NCBI GenBank assembly: GCA_038093515.1
Contig: JBBPSI010000062.1
Location: forward strand, 62,001 to 126,000
Reading direction: 5' to 3'
Origin: Butyriboletus loyo
Taxonomy: Eukaryota > Basidiomycota > Agaricomycetes > Boletales > Boletaceae
DNA: 64,000 nucleotides
The notes under the pieces are model-generated. The model was not told the origin of the DNA. It saw only the letters and a list, made by a program, of their open reading frames with translations, and made no database searches. Positions 10,482 through 23,045 of this stretch are shown here, in pieces (the stretch's first letter is position 1; every line of letters starts with the position of its first letter). The translations under genes and the position numbers were made by a program.

Positions 10482-13424
10482 ATGTCGGCTTCCATCCGTG
10501 AACGTGAGGACGACGACAGCGAAACTCGGTCCCCAAAGCGCACCAAAACAGCGGAGTTGGACGATAACCACGTCGTCGGCGAAAGCTCCCAAGCAGAGCA
10601 CGAATCGAACAAAGCAGAGGACGCCATCCTTCCGCCCAGTCACGTTCTTCTGGGTCTTGGCTCACCGCAGACCACGTCTGACGGACTCCGTCAATTACTG
10701 GAGTGCGATGTTGGAATCTCTGAATACATCACTCGCGATCTTCCTCCAATGAGAGGCATCATCAAACAACGGTGAGCAAGTCGTCCTGTGTGACAACAGC
10801 ACGACATTCAGACTGCCCATAGGTTTACCGACTTTTTGGTCAACGAAGTCGATTTGGATCATCAGGTAGTGCACATCAAGTCACTCGGCTTGCTGGAATC
10901 GAAGAAAGACAAGGCTGCTTCGTCGGTTGTCACCGAAGAGAGTATAGACGCGTCGACGCGGGAAGCCACCGACATCCAAGTCAGTGACACCAACGAGCAG
11001 GCAGGATCATCGAAGATACGTCAGTCAGACAACACCATCGTGCCAAATGCCGGCAGCGAAGAACACGAGGGCGGGGTGGTCGACGACGAGGTCACCTGGG
11101 ACGACACATTTGAATCATCGTTATCGCCCTTCCTCTCCGAATCATCGATCGTCCAACTCAAGACAATGTACCTTGAAGGTCCCGAACCCCCGCGAGTGAG
11201 CGACAACGGTTATGCGAGCAGGGTGCAGAAAAAGTCGGAAGATGTCGACATCCCAGAACGACACCAAGACAACGAACTCCAGTCTTCCGACACAAGGTGG
11301 GGAAAGGATCGAAATGCTCGCGGCGGGAGGGGGAGACAAAGAGGCCGGGGAAATCGCTCACAAGCCAACGAGCGGGAAGACCACCGGAAGGTCCTCAGCG
11401 AAGTGTGTCATCTAGCGGGACAGTTTTATCGCTTCTCACATAAGGTGTAGCCTATAGTCTCAAAAGTTATACGGACGGCGCTTCACCAGGTGGTAAGAAA
11501 GCTATTCAAGGGGACACTTGAAAGTGAAACGGACATGTCTGCCCCAGCTGGCGAGGGAGGTTCTCGCATCGCTGTCAAGTGGTCAAGAAGAGGCGGTGGT
11601 CGTGGAGGTTCGCGGGGTAATTTTCAAAGCTTCTTTCGCACTGACTCATTGCCCCAGCTCGAGGACAACGAGCGCCGCGCAGGGAATATCCTCCCTATAT
11701 TCACTTCACGTTGCAAAAGACAAACCGTGACACGCAGGATGCACTCGCGTACCTGTCCCGTACTTTGCATGTCAACGTCAAGGACCTCGCTGTTGCTGGT
11801 ACGAAAGACAAGAGAGGCGTCACAGTGCAGCGCGTATCATTGTGGCGTGGCAACAAAACTGTTGATGGTGTATGGAAAGCTGCCAATCAGATTGGTCGGC
11901 GCTCGGTGCGCGAGGCAGTTACTCAGAGGGGAGAGCGTGGCGTTCGCATTGCGGATCTGAACTATCGCAAAGCGGGTTTAGAGCTTGGTATGCTCAAGGG
12001 CAACGAGTTCGTGATCACCTTACGGTTAGCACAATCTCCGCTCTACACGGTTAGCATTCTGACGTAGCCCTATCCTTAGGAATGTGCAAGTTGATTCAAT
12101 GGATACGCTTGATCTAGTTATGAACAGCATAAAACAAAAAGGATTCATCAACTATTATGGTAAAGTACAGTAACGTGATATTTCAATGTGAAACCTGACC
12201 GCTTACAGGGATGCAGCGATTTGGTACGGCTGCAGTTCCCACACACACTATTGGCTTGGCTTTTCTCCGATCTGATTGGCACAAAGCTGTTTCTTTGATT
12301 CTTCAAGTGCGGCCTGGCGAACACCCGGATGTTGTCGCAGCTCGCGAGGCATGGTTGGTTGACCACGATCTGGATCGCGCTCTTGCCCTCATGCCTCGTC
12401 GCGTTGTCGCGGAGAGATGCATATTAGAAAGCTACAAGAAGCAGAATGGCGAGACAAGAAACGCCATGGGCGCACTCTCGACCGTGAGTTGTGCCACCAT
12501 TTCACGTTTAATGGGAATGCCAAGCTGTGTATCACACAAGATTCCGCGCAACCTTAGGTTGATGTATATACATGCATACCAGTCATATGTATGGAATGCC
12601 ATCATCTCGGAACGTATCTGCATGCATGGTGCTGACAAGGCAACCCCTGGAGATCTAGTGTTTGAAGAAGAACCGGCAGGTAAAGCAGCGCTGAGTGACT
12701 CGCTTGATGCGGAGCCAGACGAACCCATAGCGGTTGACGAACAAGGTGGATTCATCCAGCTGCTTTCTCAGTTGATCGTATCTAATCTGTGTTTGAAGGG
12801 GAGAGTGGCAATGCTCCTAGAAAAGTTCGTAAAGCGCCGTGGGTTCCACCCAAGGTGAAAACACTCAGTACAGACGATGCCCACGAATACTCGATTTTTG
12901 ATGTGATCATGCCATTACCCGGGAGAGACGTAGAGTACCCTGGCGGTCCACTTGGAGAACGGTATCGTGAATTCTTAATAAGAGATGGGTTGGACCCAGA
13001 TAATTTTCTTCGTAAGCAAAAGTAAGTGTTGATTACCTGTACTCTAGACTGAGTTGATGAGCTTCCGCCCAGAGAGTATACCCTGAATGGATCCTACCGA
13101 AAGATTCTTCAGCTGCCGAAGAATATGTCGTGGTCTGTTCTTCGATATACGGACCCCGATGTCGCACTGGCGCAGGCGGACGAAGACAAACTCTTGGGCT
13201 TTGACCCACCTAGTGTAGTGGAGAACGGCAAATTCATGGCTTTGCAACTCAATCTGACACTTGGGACGGCGGCTTATGCCACCATGGCTCTTCGTGAGCT
13301 CACTAAAACGGAGACGAGCTCACATTTCCAAACCGAACTCACACAAGCCTCTGAAGACCAGCAATTTCGAGGTACAGCGATCCCAAATGCGGATGATCCT
13401 GAGGAAGAGGAGATGGAAAAGTAG
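10482..13424 (+). CDS. PUS7: TruD-family tRNA/mRNA pseudouridine synthase Pus7
   Basis: Predicted 864 aa; exons 10482-10771, 10823-11402, 11451-11616, 11658-12024, 12080-12159, 12209-12745, 12799-13021 and 13073-13424. It isomerises U13 in tRNAs and U35 in pre-tRNA-Tyr, plus some mRNA sites. The TruD catalytic motif AGTKDKRGVTVQRV is present (nucleophile Asp near residue 396), followed by NYYGMQRFGT. N-terminal sequence RGIIKQRFTDFLVNEVD marks the start of the fold. The insertion between the N-terminus and the catalytic motif is large and contains RG-rich tracts (about residues 285-350). The intron at 11617-11657 is only 41 nt but has a CTGAC branch site. Confidence 0.94.
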
Positions 13425-13628
13425 ACCAGTTACTCACACAGAAATGGGACCAAGTAGATATCTTGTCAGCGATGTAAAACTAGAATTCGCAGTAACGGTT
13501 TGTTGCCAGTAGCGATGTCGTGGCTAAGAATAGGCAACGTCCCAATGTTGCATTGTCCCGTAGACTGCGCCTGCCACCAGCCGTACTAGTAGTAAACTGC
13601 GGGTCCTCCATACATCACTGCCTGCAAG

Positions 13629-15475
13629 ATGGGTAAGATTGAGAAAATCGTTTTCTGGTCCCTAGTATTGGATCTTTTTGGTAAGCCACGCTAGTAGGTC
13701 TCTGAAGTTCGTTGGTTGGCTGACACGTTTGGAAGCTTTCACAATTCCGCTGCCCCTCTTCCCTCGAATCATTGAATGGTATATCGTGGTAAGTGTACTG
13801 CGTGCCACATTTTCACCCGTGCTAAATTCTCACCAGAAAGAAGGGTCTGATCCCACCGGCTTGTTATCGCGAACGCTTTATACCATATCTTCCGTTCGAA
13901 CCCTACTCTACAAACCTAGTAACAACCCCCAGAAATGGGACGTGGTACTTCTAGGCAAGTCCATACTTACTGCATGCAGTGGCATCGCTCACTCGGTGTA
14001 CAGGAGGCTTGATGGGTTCAGCCTTTTCGTATGTATGCTGCGAGGTAAAATATAGCTGGTTCTGACACCACACCCTTCAAGAACGCTCCAGTTCCTCGTC
14101 GCCCCGTTGATTGGATCACTTTCTGACAAATATGGTCGGAGGAACGTCCTCCTCGTCACCATGGCTGGCAACATTCTCTCTGCACTCGTGTAAGTCATCT
14201 TCCTGTCTAACCAACGCGAATCGTACTACTAGTTGTCTCGCCATCTCGAAGATGGATCAAAGCTACCACGTTTTCGTCCTACATGCTCTCTCGCATAATC
14301 GGGGGACTTAGCGAGGGCAACGTACAATTGGCGACGTATGTACCCTGTCCTTCTCCAAGCATCATTTAATTGTTTGTTGGGCTGTCAACAGTGCGATTCT
14401 CTCGGATATCACCGTCCCAGCGGAGCGCTCCAGGTCTCTTGCTCAAATTGGCATCGCGTTCGCGATCTGCTTTTGCATAGGCCCACCTATTGGAGCGTAC
14501 TTTGCCTCTCAGCCTGTTCCAGCCTCCGTGAGAGCGTTGGGCATCGAGCTAAACATTTACGCTGTTCCAGCATTGATAACACTGGTGCTTCTGTCCATAG
14601 AAACACTGTTCTTGGCAGCAGCGCTACCAGAAACTAGAGGCATCAGGCACAAGAGTGCCAAGGATGGATCGCAAGCAAACAAGGTAGAGAAACTAACGAT
14701 GAAATCACCAGCAAGAACAATTCAAGAACGGTTGGACCTGCTCCGGACATTGCGGTGGCTTCATTTCTTCTTTTTGGGCATCTTCTCTGGGGTTGAATTC
14801 ACACTCACGTTCTTCACGTTTGACCGTACGTCAACCTCCTGCCCAATGAGTTATGAGTCTAATTCGTGTTTCCACAGTTTTCGATTGGAGCAACAGCCAG
14901 AATGGAGCTCTCATCGGGTCCATTGGAATAATTAGTGCCTTACTCCAAGGTGGGTACGTACGTCGAACAATCTCCAAAGTGGGGGAGGGAAAAATGGCGA
15001 GGCGTGGGGTAATCAGCTGTGCCGTCGGACTCGTGTTGCTCTCTATGGTTCCTCGGTTTACTCTGGAACACTCCGCCACCGCAGTCCGTCTTCTCCAAAT
15101 GGCTGCCGTCTGTCTCGCTTTCACATCGGCAACTGTTGTCAGCTCGCTCACATCATTCGCATCTTTGCAATGCGATGAGGCTGTCGATCAGGTCACTGGG
15201 AAACCTGTGCAAACGCACCCACAGCTCTCCAAAGGGGTAGCATTAGGCGTGTTCCGATCCACCGGTCAATTAGGACGGGCCATTGGTCCCTTGCTGGGTG
15301 CGTGGTTTCGTAATGGACAATCAGTAATCCTGTTGACTCGTCCGGTAATCACTAAGCTTGTGCCTCATACTGGACTTTTGGTCCGTCAGCAACCTACGGG
15401 GTCAGCGCCGTGGCGATGATCATATTGACAACCTCGATGCGATCAGTGGCTGCTGTCCCAAGTACCTCATCATGA
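13629..15475 (+). CDS. Major facilitator superfamily transporter (MFSD10/TetA-like)
   Basis: Predicted 470 aa, about 12 membrane spans. Exons: 13629-13680, 13736-13788, 13837-13954, 14004-14028, 14082-14189, 14252-14335, 14392-14825, 14878-15297 and 15357-15475. The MFS signature between TM2 and TM3 is clear (GSLSDKYGRRNVLL), and the second half has RSTGQLGRAIGPLL. This subgroup resembles MFSD10/Tetran-like organic anion exporters; the substrate is unknown. Intron 13955-14003 carries a textbook GC donor (TAG|GCAAGT) and the next exon is only 25 nt. The stop codon TGA follows a short Ser/Thr tail. Confidence 0.88.
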
Positions 15476-15728
15476 TTATCACTTTGCAATTCACAGCTCG
15501 ACCCGACATGTTTCACATTAGAATAAGATGATTGAACCGATAGGTACACAGATGTAGACAGCTCGAGACATGAATGGATTTGAACCTCCCCTTGAGTCAT
15601 AAATAACATGAGGAGTTCATCCAAAGAGATCCACATGTTATCTACAAATGTTAGCTGAAGCAATAGAATTTAGTAGAATTGTAAGTTATCTAGTCCGGCA
15701 AGCAAGCAATGTCCTGCTGTGGCGGAAA

Positions 15729-17366
15729 TTATGACTCTGCTGCAGTCTCGACATCAATAAGAGTCTGTGATGATGATACACGGCTCTCCATGCGGGATAG
15801 TTGTGAGCTTCCTTGATGAAACAAGTGATCGGGTTCCCCCGACATAGTTCCCATCCGGCCAACGTCAGGAGGAAAGCGAGTCTTCTCAGGAGGAACTTGA
15901 AGGCAAGGTTGCGGCGGTGGGCTACGTGGGGTAAAGTCTGAGCCTTGTGATTGAGTGAAGATCGCAGGAAGGAAAAACAATACTCCTCGGGACCGGTGGC
16001 GTCGATGCCGGACAGCGGACCGCGAGGAAACAATGTTGTCGCGTTGGTTCGTAAAAAGTGCAGCCGCACGGTCCCTGATGTGATACACAGTGTCGAGGAA
16101 TGAGGATCCACGATGAGTAACGGTGGGGAATATCTCGCCAGAGGACGAAATCTCAGACAGGGCGGGAGAATCTGAGCGGACGTCAAAAGGAAGGGGGACA
16201 AGTGAGATATGCTCTTCGAGTTGGGGAAGAGTCGAACTTGACGGAGAGGGGGGCTGTGTCGAAGCGGCTGAAGGGGGGAGGAAAGAGGACCAACGCATAT
16301 CAAGCTGCCAACGCCCATTGCGCTGCGTCCACCTCGGGAGGAGCACATCATAGCCACCAATCCTTCGAAGACCGTACTTCCTAGAGCTGCTCGGCATCGC
16401 AAGGTGGTATATACCCCACAATAAGACCACCAAGCCGAGCCACATCAATAATTTGCCCCAATGACTGAGGAATCCAATGAACGCAGCATCATCGGCATGC
16501 CAACTGCTGCCGTAAAAGTGGGAGAAGAACGAATGTGGCACCTCTGCAGGCTCGGCGTTCTTGCCATAGAGCGACTTGGGGAGAACGCGCACGTCCCCAG
16601 GATGGTCGGGGGTAATGGGGTGAGAAGAGGTGTAGATGCTGTACTGAGCGGATAGAAACATGGGACCAGTTGAAAACATGACGGTTGGGTAATTGAGGAT
16701 CCAGTCATGATCAAAGGTGACGAGGTTGTGAATGGTCTGCGCCAGAAAGGGGTGACCCTTTTCCGCGAAGATGAGGTCATTGGAAACACCGACAGGTACA
16801 GTCTTTGGCAGAATGACGGGGTACACCAAGAGCGGGTCCAGAGGGCGCAAGCAACCAATGTCAAGGTCGAGGTAGATACCTCCGTAATGGTGCAGAACGA
16901 AGTAACGAATCGCGTCGGCACGCTGGATCACATATTCGTAGTTGTCGAAGGTATCAAGAAACCAAGGATACTGTTGAGCGATGAACTCGCGCGAGTCGGC
17001 ATCCGTCCACAGCATGTACTCGCTGAAGCGGGTGTGTGTGTGAGACAAGGCGCATGCACGAAACATGCAAGAGACGTACTAGTCAGACATCATGTCGCGA
17101 CAGGTTTCGGAAACGTTTTTCCACTTTGGAGGAAGCGTTTCCGACTTCCAAGTCTGATGGAGGATACGGGGAATGCGCTCGACCATTCCGTGCTCGGATG
17201 CATTCCAGCGGGTCGAGTTGTCGAGGATGGGGACGTCGAGGTCGGAGAGATATGCTGTGGCATCGATAGCGAGGTAGTAGGAGATGGAAGAGAGGACGAG
17301 GAGGGTGCCGAGGAGGAGGAGGGCGAGGAAGACGAGGGCGATGTGGAGAGTGCGTCGCTTTGCCAT
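15729..17366 (-). CDS. SUR1: Mannosyl-inositolphosphoceramide synthase catalytic subunit (GT32, Sur1/Csg1-like)
   Basis: Predicted 526 aa; exons 17366-17080 and 17022-15729. It transfers mannose from GDP-mannose to inositolphosphoceramide in the Golgi. A type II signal anchor (residues about 9-30) precedes the GT32 domain: RIPRILHQTWKSETLPPKW, then ADAIRYFVLHHYGGIYLDLD with the DxD metal site near residues 148-150. SWHADDAAF is the C-terminal catalytic landmark, then a second membrane segment (LLMWLGLVVLLWGIYHL) and a Ser/Pro-rich tail of about 200 residues. The start is 52 nt downstream of the SWT1-like stop, so the promoter must overlap that gene's last exon. Confidence 0.92.
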
Positions 17367-17418
17367 GAGTTGATGGTGTAAAACCAGAAAATCGAAATTG
17401 CCGAATTATAAGTAAGCA

Positions 17419-18923
17419 CTAGAAATTTACACCAACTCCTGTCGGCCGCATCGCCTGCGCAAATACATGGCGCATCTCCACCTCGACAGCAGACACCGAC
17501 GACCGCATACATCCACCGTCAGACCACAAATCCCCAATCTTCCCCAACGTGCCCAGCGCAACCTCCCAGTCCCGTCGTGACCAGTCTTGTCCCCTCCGTC
17601 CCCCTGTCCCATTGTACGGCCGCATCAGAAACACGTCCACGCGTGGTGACGAACGGGGCCAAGCCTTCTTCGTGTTCAGGAACTCCAGTGAATCCGACGT
17701 CGTCCAGAACATCAATTGTTTCCGCGTATACGCAGGCGCATGTCTCGACGCCATCTCCACACTCCCAAACTTATGTGCTTCCGGTCCCGCCACCTTGCCC
17801 GCTAGTTCCAGCAGCAACTCACCAAAGTGATCGATCACCTGTAGGTGCAGTTGATCAAGCGCATGAATAGGCCGCACAAATTCGGTCACCACTGAGTCGT
17901 CATCGATGTCCATCCCATTATCATCCCCTTTCACATCCGCGGTGTTGCCACGGCAGCTTGGGAAATGCCCACTCAACCGGAGCATCAATATTTCAGGGCC
18001 AAAAATAGCCAGGGCGATATCCTGACTGCAAAATGAGCCCTGGCTCGGATATAACGTCGGAATCCCTGCCCGCCGTTGTCATACCAGCTCGGTCAGCTCG
18101 GTCACTGGACTTGCCACATACCGACGCTTTCGGCCTCCACAACCAAAAGTTTATCTTTGCTGCACAAGAACGTGCGACACTGTCGGACCCGAAAGAAGTA
18201 TTGACAACAGTCGAGAATCAAACTGTCATTCGCTCTTTCTCTACCAACCTCCTGTGAACCCACGTCAACGGAGCGTTTCTATAGACCTCTCAGATTGCAC
18301 TTACTTCCCTTCGTTCTTTCGTCTTCCAGTTTCCAGACGATTTGCAAGTCTCATCCAAGGCTTGGCCCTTCACGCTCCTCCTCTCCTTGACCTTCTTAAG
18401 CAGCCAGGTGGACGCTCGTCGTGCAAGCCATGACAAGTGATTGCGGTTCTTCTGGCTGTCGAGCAGAGTTTACGAGTCAGTTGTCGTTTAATGTAGCAAT
18501 AATACATGCTGCCCACGCATCGAGCTCGTGTATCACGGCCCCGGGGATGATAATCAGCACAGGTAACCGGTGTTGCTCAGCCTCGGACACAAAGGTTTGT
18601 ACAATGTCGAGAAATTCTAGCAGTATATTCGTATCAACCACGATGATTGTCCATTGGTCGGTCAGCGGGACCTTGACATACATGGAGTTAGTCGGATGAC
18701 CAGGGAACTTCGGTCGGCAGATCACGCACCTGCATCTCAACGTCCATATTCGTGATCTCGTCAATAGACCGAAGGGTTGCATCAAGCTCGGTCATCTCTG
18801 TAGCTGCGGTATACTACATAGTATCCCCACGGAGAGCAGTGGAGAATGATACTTACCCTCATACGTATTAGATGGTCCATCATGAAGCATGAACGAATGA
18901 TCGCTACTTGAAGACCAGTGCAT
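17419..18923 (-). CDS. SWT1: PIN-domain endoribonuclease, Swt1-like
   Basis: Predicted 405 aa; exons 18923-18857, 18797-18730, 18671-18517, 18455-18305, 18251-18122 and 18065-17419. The PIN domain starts WTIIVVDTNILLEF (first catalytic Asp near residue 58), followed by IPGAVIHELDAQKNR, LARRASTWLLKKVKERR and a second acidic patch NDSLILDCCQYF. Yeast Swt1 is a perinuclear endonuclease of mRNP quality control; that role is assumed from similarity. The C-terminal half (HALDQLHLQVIDHFGELLLEL onward) is helical and not recognised. The last exon alone looks like an orphan ORF, but it continues the PIN frame (GIPTLYPSQG) without a break. Confidence 0.83.
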
Positions 18924-19159
18924 TCGATCTGATAGTGCGAGTATGAAGCAACTTAGCAACGGTAACGAGGCCGAACGACATGTAAAAACGAAAACGAGTG
19001 TTCGAACCCACGCTGCTCGTTCATTATACAAAGTTCTTGGCACTTTTGAATGATATCCTATTACTGGGGTGCAAGGTGCAATAATACAAATGGCTTGACG
19101 ACCCATGCTCATGAATAAACTACTCCAATAAAGATGTCAGAGGAGACTGATTGCAAAAC

Positions 19160-21709
19160 TCATGAGGAGAGTGCCAGTTTCTTCATCGGAGGCGTACCAT
19201 CCGCCTCTGCGGCGGGATAAACATCAGAACTCTGATCGTCGTTGACGATCTTACGCTTAAGCATAGCACGTTTTGTATCAGGCGAAGGTGATATCGAAGT
19301 CCGTCGACCATTTCCCTTCGGAGGTGTCGAACGAATACCAACCTCTGGCGTTCGCGAGCGACTACGACCTATGCCATCCCGCAGCCGCGCTGCAAGGTTC
19401 TGAGCAGAGGTCATAGCTTCCGAATGACACGTCGCATGATAAATCTGTACCCAAGTTACCAACGGAAAGCGGCGGAAAAAGACGTGACCACATACCCTGC
19501 CATCCCTCTTAACGGCATTCCTCCACACCCACTCTTCATCGTCTTCCAAGAACTCAGATTGCATGGTTTCCTTACATATTGGACATGATATTGACTTGGC
19601 CTCATCGCCCGGCGGAACCACAACAAATTGCGCACGAAGTTCTGCGTCACGTTGCGCAGCCTCGGCAGCTGCGACTGCTTTCAAAGAACTGGTTCTAGAG
19701 CCATCAGCTCGACGTTTCCCCTTCATATCTGATGTTCCTTCATGAAGCCAATCCTACATGGTATGGCTCAGCCTCCAATCGAACCGAAAGTGCGAAAAGT
19801 TATCATACCTCAAGATTAACGAACCAGCTCCTACTGTGTCCACGGCCCTGGTTCTGATTAACTTTCCTGTTCTGTCTGAAGTGCATATCTAAATGGTCGT
19901 CCATGGCTTTCTTTCCCGAAACGTCATCACTAAATCGCACACCACACTGCTTACACTGAGCGGGGAGTCGATCATAGAGAAATGACACGACACTGGGCCG
20001 TTTCCTTGACAAGATATCTAAGTAAAACAGCGAAATCCAGGGTGAAATACGCCGTACCTAACAACGTCTGCGGTGGTAAGTTTGATTTTCTCAGAAAGGA
20101 CTGCCTTTCTGTAAGCACGAGTAGAGTCGCGGCTGAGACTGTTGGAAGGGGGAGGTGTCCGTTCTTCTTCATTATTTGAACCTGCGCCAACCGGTGTACT
20201 ATCAGCGGAAACGACACCTGCTTTCAAAAGAGCATTGTAAAGGTTCGTCAAATTGTTCATAGGCACCGCTGGAGTCGTAGATGGCGGCGAACTGGGTTGC
20301 GCAGACGATAGAAGAGCGGAGAGGTTCACGGGTTCTACCTTCGTTGGTTCCGATTGATAACTGTATGTTCCGGTGGGCTGAGGTTGAGGTTGAGGGACTG
20401 TCGGGTAACTTGATTGGAACTGGCGCGTGTAAGTAGGCGGTTGCGAATATGGATATGTAGACGTTGAAGGGGGGTATGATGGGGGTGGGGGCGAGGCTGT
20501 CAATGTCTGGGGTGGTGCTTGTGGTGGGCGCGTTAGTGATCGCAACTGACCGAGGATCTGCCGTAGTTCGTCCTGAGAAACACCGGCTTCCACCAGTTTC
20601 CGCAACTAGATTTGTGCATGGAGTAAGATACAATTCATGATAAGTCTACAATCTCTCACCTGCTGCAAGATTTCCACATGTTTCTGTGTTGTGGCTTCCC
20701 AGGGATTTGCTTGAAGAACTCTCTCCTTCTGACCTAAAGTAAACTCGAGCTCACTTAAGACCTGAACCTTGGAGGGTGCATGTCCCTATGCATGATGGTT
20801 AAGCGCCGGCTGAATGATAGGAATAAAAATACACACGTCCACTGATGAGTTGGAGTTGCCACCCCAAATACCCCGTTCGATGGCGAGTTGAGTGATGACA
20901 CCAAAGAGTTCCTTACCGCTCGGTGCACCAGTTCTCCAGGTCAGGAGCATTTCTTCCATTTTACTGCGAGTTGGTTGGTCCACCTGCTGATAAGTGTCCA
21001 GGAAGAGTGGGATAACGAAGGGCGCGAAATGGCGCGCATACGGGTCAAAGACATTCTTCGAGATGGCATCGAGGAGGTAGAATGCGGGCAGCTTCATCCA
21101 AGGAGGCACCTGATAAGGAGCAAACCAAAGAAGGAAAGATGAGTCAGCTACTTGGCTGCGGGGGGTGAGAGAACAAAAACAAAAGCCAAGTTCGAATTCT
21201 ACAGCAGGAAGCGACGCGCTCTCATGGACTCGTCCTCTTCATACCGCTGTCAACAGCGGCGCCCTTCAATGGGGCGATGAGAGGTAATCTTTGCTCAGAC
21301 TACATGAAGAGGTCTATATACATAGTTTGCAAGCAACAGACAACCCTGCCAAGCGAAAAGACGCTCGCCCATCCCATCCACTGTGATCAAGTAAAAAATT
21401 CATAGTAACGAATCAAAGGCTTACCTTCCTGATATGCGAGTCGATGCACTGTGCGACCACGTCAGCCCACCTCGAGTATTCTTGAGCAAACATGGATAGC
21501 GTCTGAATGATCGGCCTGGAGTTAATGGTAAGTTCTGCCAGACGGGTAGTAAAATCACGTCGGAATGAGTTGGGATCCACATGATATATTGGAGGGGCAG
21601 GTGGTGGTGGTGGTGGTGGTTGGTAGGAATATGCTGCTAGGGCAGACTGATAGCCTGGTGCTGGGTAAGCGACCTGCCCATAGGCGGGGGGCTGAGAGTA
21701 CATCGACAT
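19160..21709 (-). CDS. PCF11: Pcf11-like subunit of mRNA 3'-end cleavage factor IA
   Basis: Predicted 652 aa; exons 21709-21425, 21109-20837, 20785-20660, 20605-20058, 19992-19809, 19753-19496 and 19444-19160. The N-terminal CTD-interaction domain (about residues 45-185) includes LAELTINSRPIIQTLSMFAQ and VPPWMKLPAFYLLDAISKN; it binds phosphorylated RNA polymerase II CTD. A Pro/Gln-rich middle follows. Two zinc-binding modules flank the Clp1-contact region: CKQC (424/427) with paired His residues, and CPIC (529/532) with HATCH. The first intron (21424-21110) is 315 nt, about six times the local norm. Polyproline near the N-terminus is encoded by a GGT repeat at 21602-21624. Confidence 0.92.
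21110..21424 (-). ncRNA. Candidate structured RNA within the 315-nt PCF11 intron 1
   Basis: The intron is unusually long for this genome. It contains a perfect 6-bp hairpin with a 4-nt loop (CCGCTG TTGA CAGCGG on the sense strand, 21244-21259) and other G/C-rich segments. No clear snoRNA boxes (C/D or H/ACA) could be assigned, so this is a weak candidate only. Confidence 0.2.
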
Positions 21710-22155
21710 GTCACTTCAAGCTTATGACGCCGCAAGTTCTTGTCAATGTTACACGAGTTTCACCTAGAACCGCCTAGCGAGAAGACTCTGAATTTAATAT
21801 TTCACTTAAAAGTGATGGTGGCCGGAGCTCCCAATGAAACGGTGATGGTGGGTGAAGGTAAAGAAGCAGGTGCCACCTCGCTTGCTTGGGAATCGCCGCA
21901 TTATGTTGATTCAATCTCCGACCGCAAATAGCCGGTTAGCGTCCTCACTGTGCAAAGTATAGTACCAAGCTCAACGACCCCAAGAACAACAGCGACCACA
22001 CAGTAAGTCGGTTTCGTGGCATTCAACGATGATCCATTCGACCTTCTCCTTCCTCCCGTGTCATGGACTTCATTTCACGCAGCTTGGCATCGCAAAACCG
22101 ATGGATTCTGTCGGCCACCCGAGGATAACTTGTTACTAACTGTTTCGTATCTCAG
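21710..22155. promoter_or_regulatory. Divergent PCF11/RPL9 promoter with probable RPL9 5'-UTR intron
   Basis: The RPL9 start codon follows directly after an acceptor-like sequence (ATCTCAG|ATG). A matching donor ACA|GTAAGT occurs at 22003, suggesting a 153-nt intron 22003-22155 in the 5' UTR, common for fungal ribosomal protein genes. The rest is the shared promoter. Confidence 0.55.
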
Positions 22156-22883
22156 ATGCGCGACGTCCTCAAGACCGAAGAGCTCGATGTTCCCGAAGGT
22201 GTCACCGTCGAGATCAAAGCTCGAGTCATTAAAGTGACTGGTCCACGGGGCTCACTCACGAAAAACGTTCGTCATGTCGACATGGATATCCGAGCAGTTA
22301 AAGCTGGGAAGAACAAGACGAAAGTTATCTTGGCTGTCTGGCAAGGGGGACGCAAGCACGTTGCCTGTCTAAACACTATCAGAACTCTGATTAACAATAT
22401 GATCATCGGGGTGACAAAGGTGTCCCACATCCATCTTTGCACCGAATAAAATACTGACGCGGCAACCAGGGCTTCCTCTACAAAATGCGTGCAGTCTATG
22501 CTCACTTTCCTATCAACACCATCATCCAAGAGAACGGCCGAAAGCTGGAAATTGTAAATTTCCTAGGGGAGAAGGTACGTCTGACGAGAAGTGCTCTGGA
22601 AAATGTAGGTTAATTCTCGACAGGCTGTTCGGCGCGTCGATATGTTGGACGGCGTGACGATAGCAGAGTCGAAAGCACAAAAGGATGAGCTTCTCCTGGA
22701 GGGCAATGACATCTTAAATGTCTCGCAATCAGGTATTTCGACAGCCAAAGCGAACGAAGCAGTGATTGACAGGTTTTCGCAGCCGCATCGATCCAGGGTA
22801 GCTGCAGAGTGCGGAACAAGGATATCCGTAAATTCCTTGATGGTATCTATGTTTCAGACCGGACGACGGTGGTCACGGATTAA
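22156..22883 (+). CDS. RPL9: 60S ribosomal protein L9 (uL6)
   Basis: Predicted 192 aa; exons 22156-22419, 22470-22574, 22624-22732 and 22783-22883. It is full length and matches uL6 across its span: [20 protein letters not shown], then [45 protein letters not shown] and [15 protein letters not shown]. It binds 23S-like rRNA near the GTPase centre. Highly expressed housekeeping gene, probably with a leader intron. It is convergent with STE14 (162 nt between stops). Confidence 0.97.
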
Positions 22884-23045
22884 GTGGGGTGTTGGAAGTG
22901 GATGGGTCGGACACCATACTCCAAAACCATGCTAGGTATGCAGTAATATCCAACGGCTCTGTATGATCACGCATGCCATGCCATTTCATTGTTCCACCTG
23001 CATGATATATGGCAAGTACTGTAAAGTAACCACTCCGTGGAAAGT

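Noticed and set aside
18033..18257. 74-codon plus-strand ORF
   Set aside because: Antisense to two exons of the PIN-domain gene that continue its conserved frame.
18985..19025. TTCGAAC tRNA T-loop-like sequence
   Set aside because: The flanking bases do not form a 5-bp T stem on either strand and no cloverleaf could be drawn.
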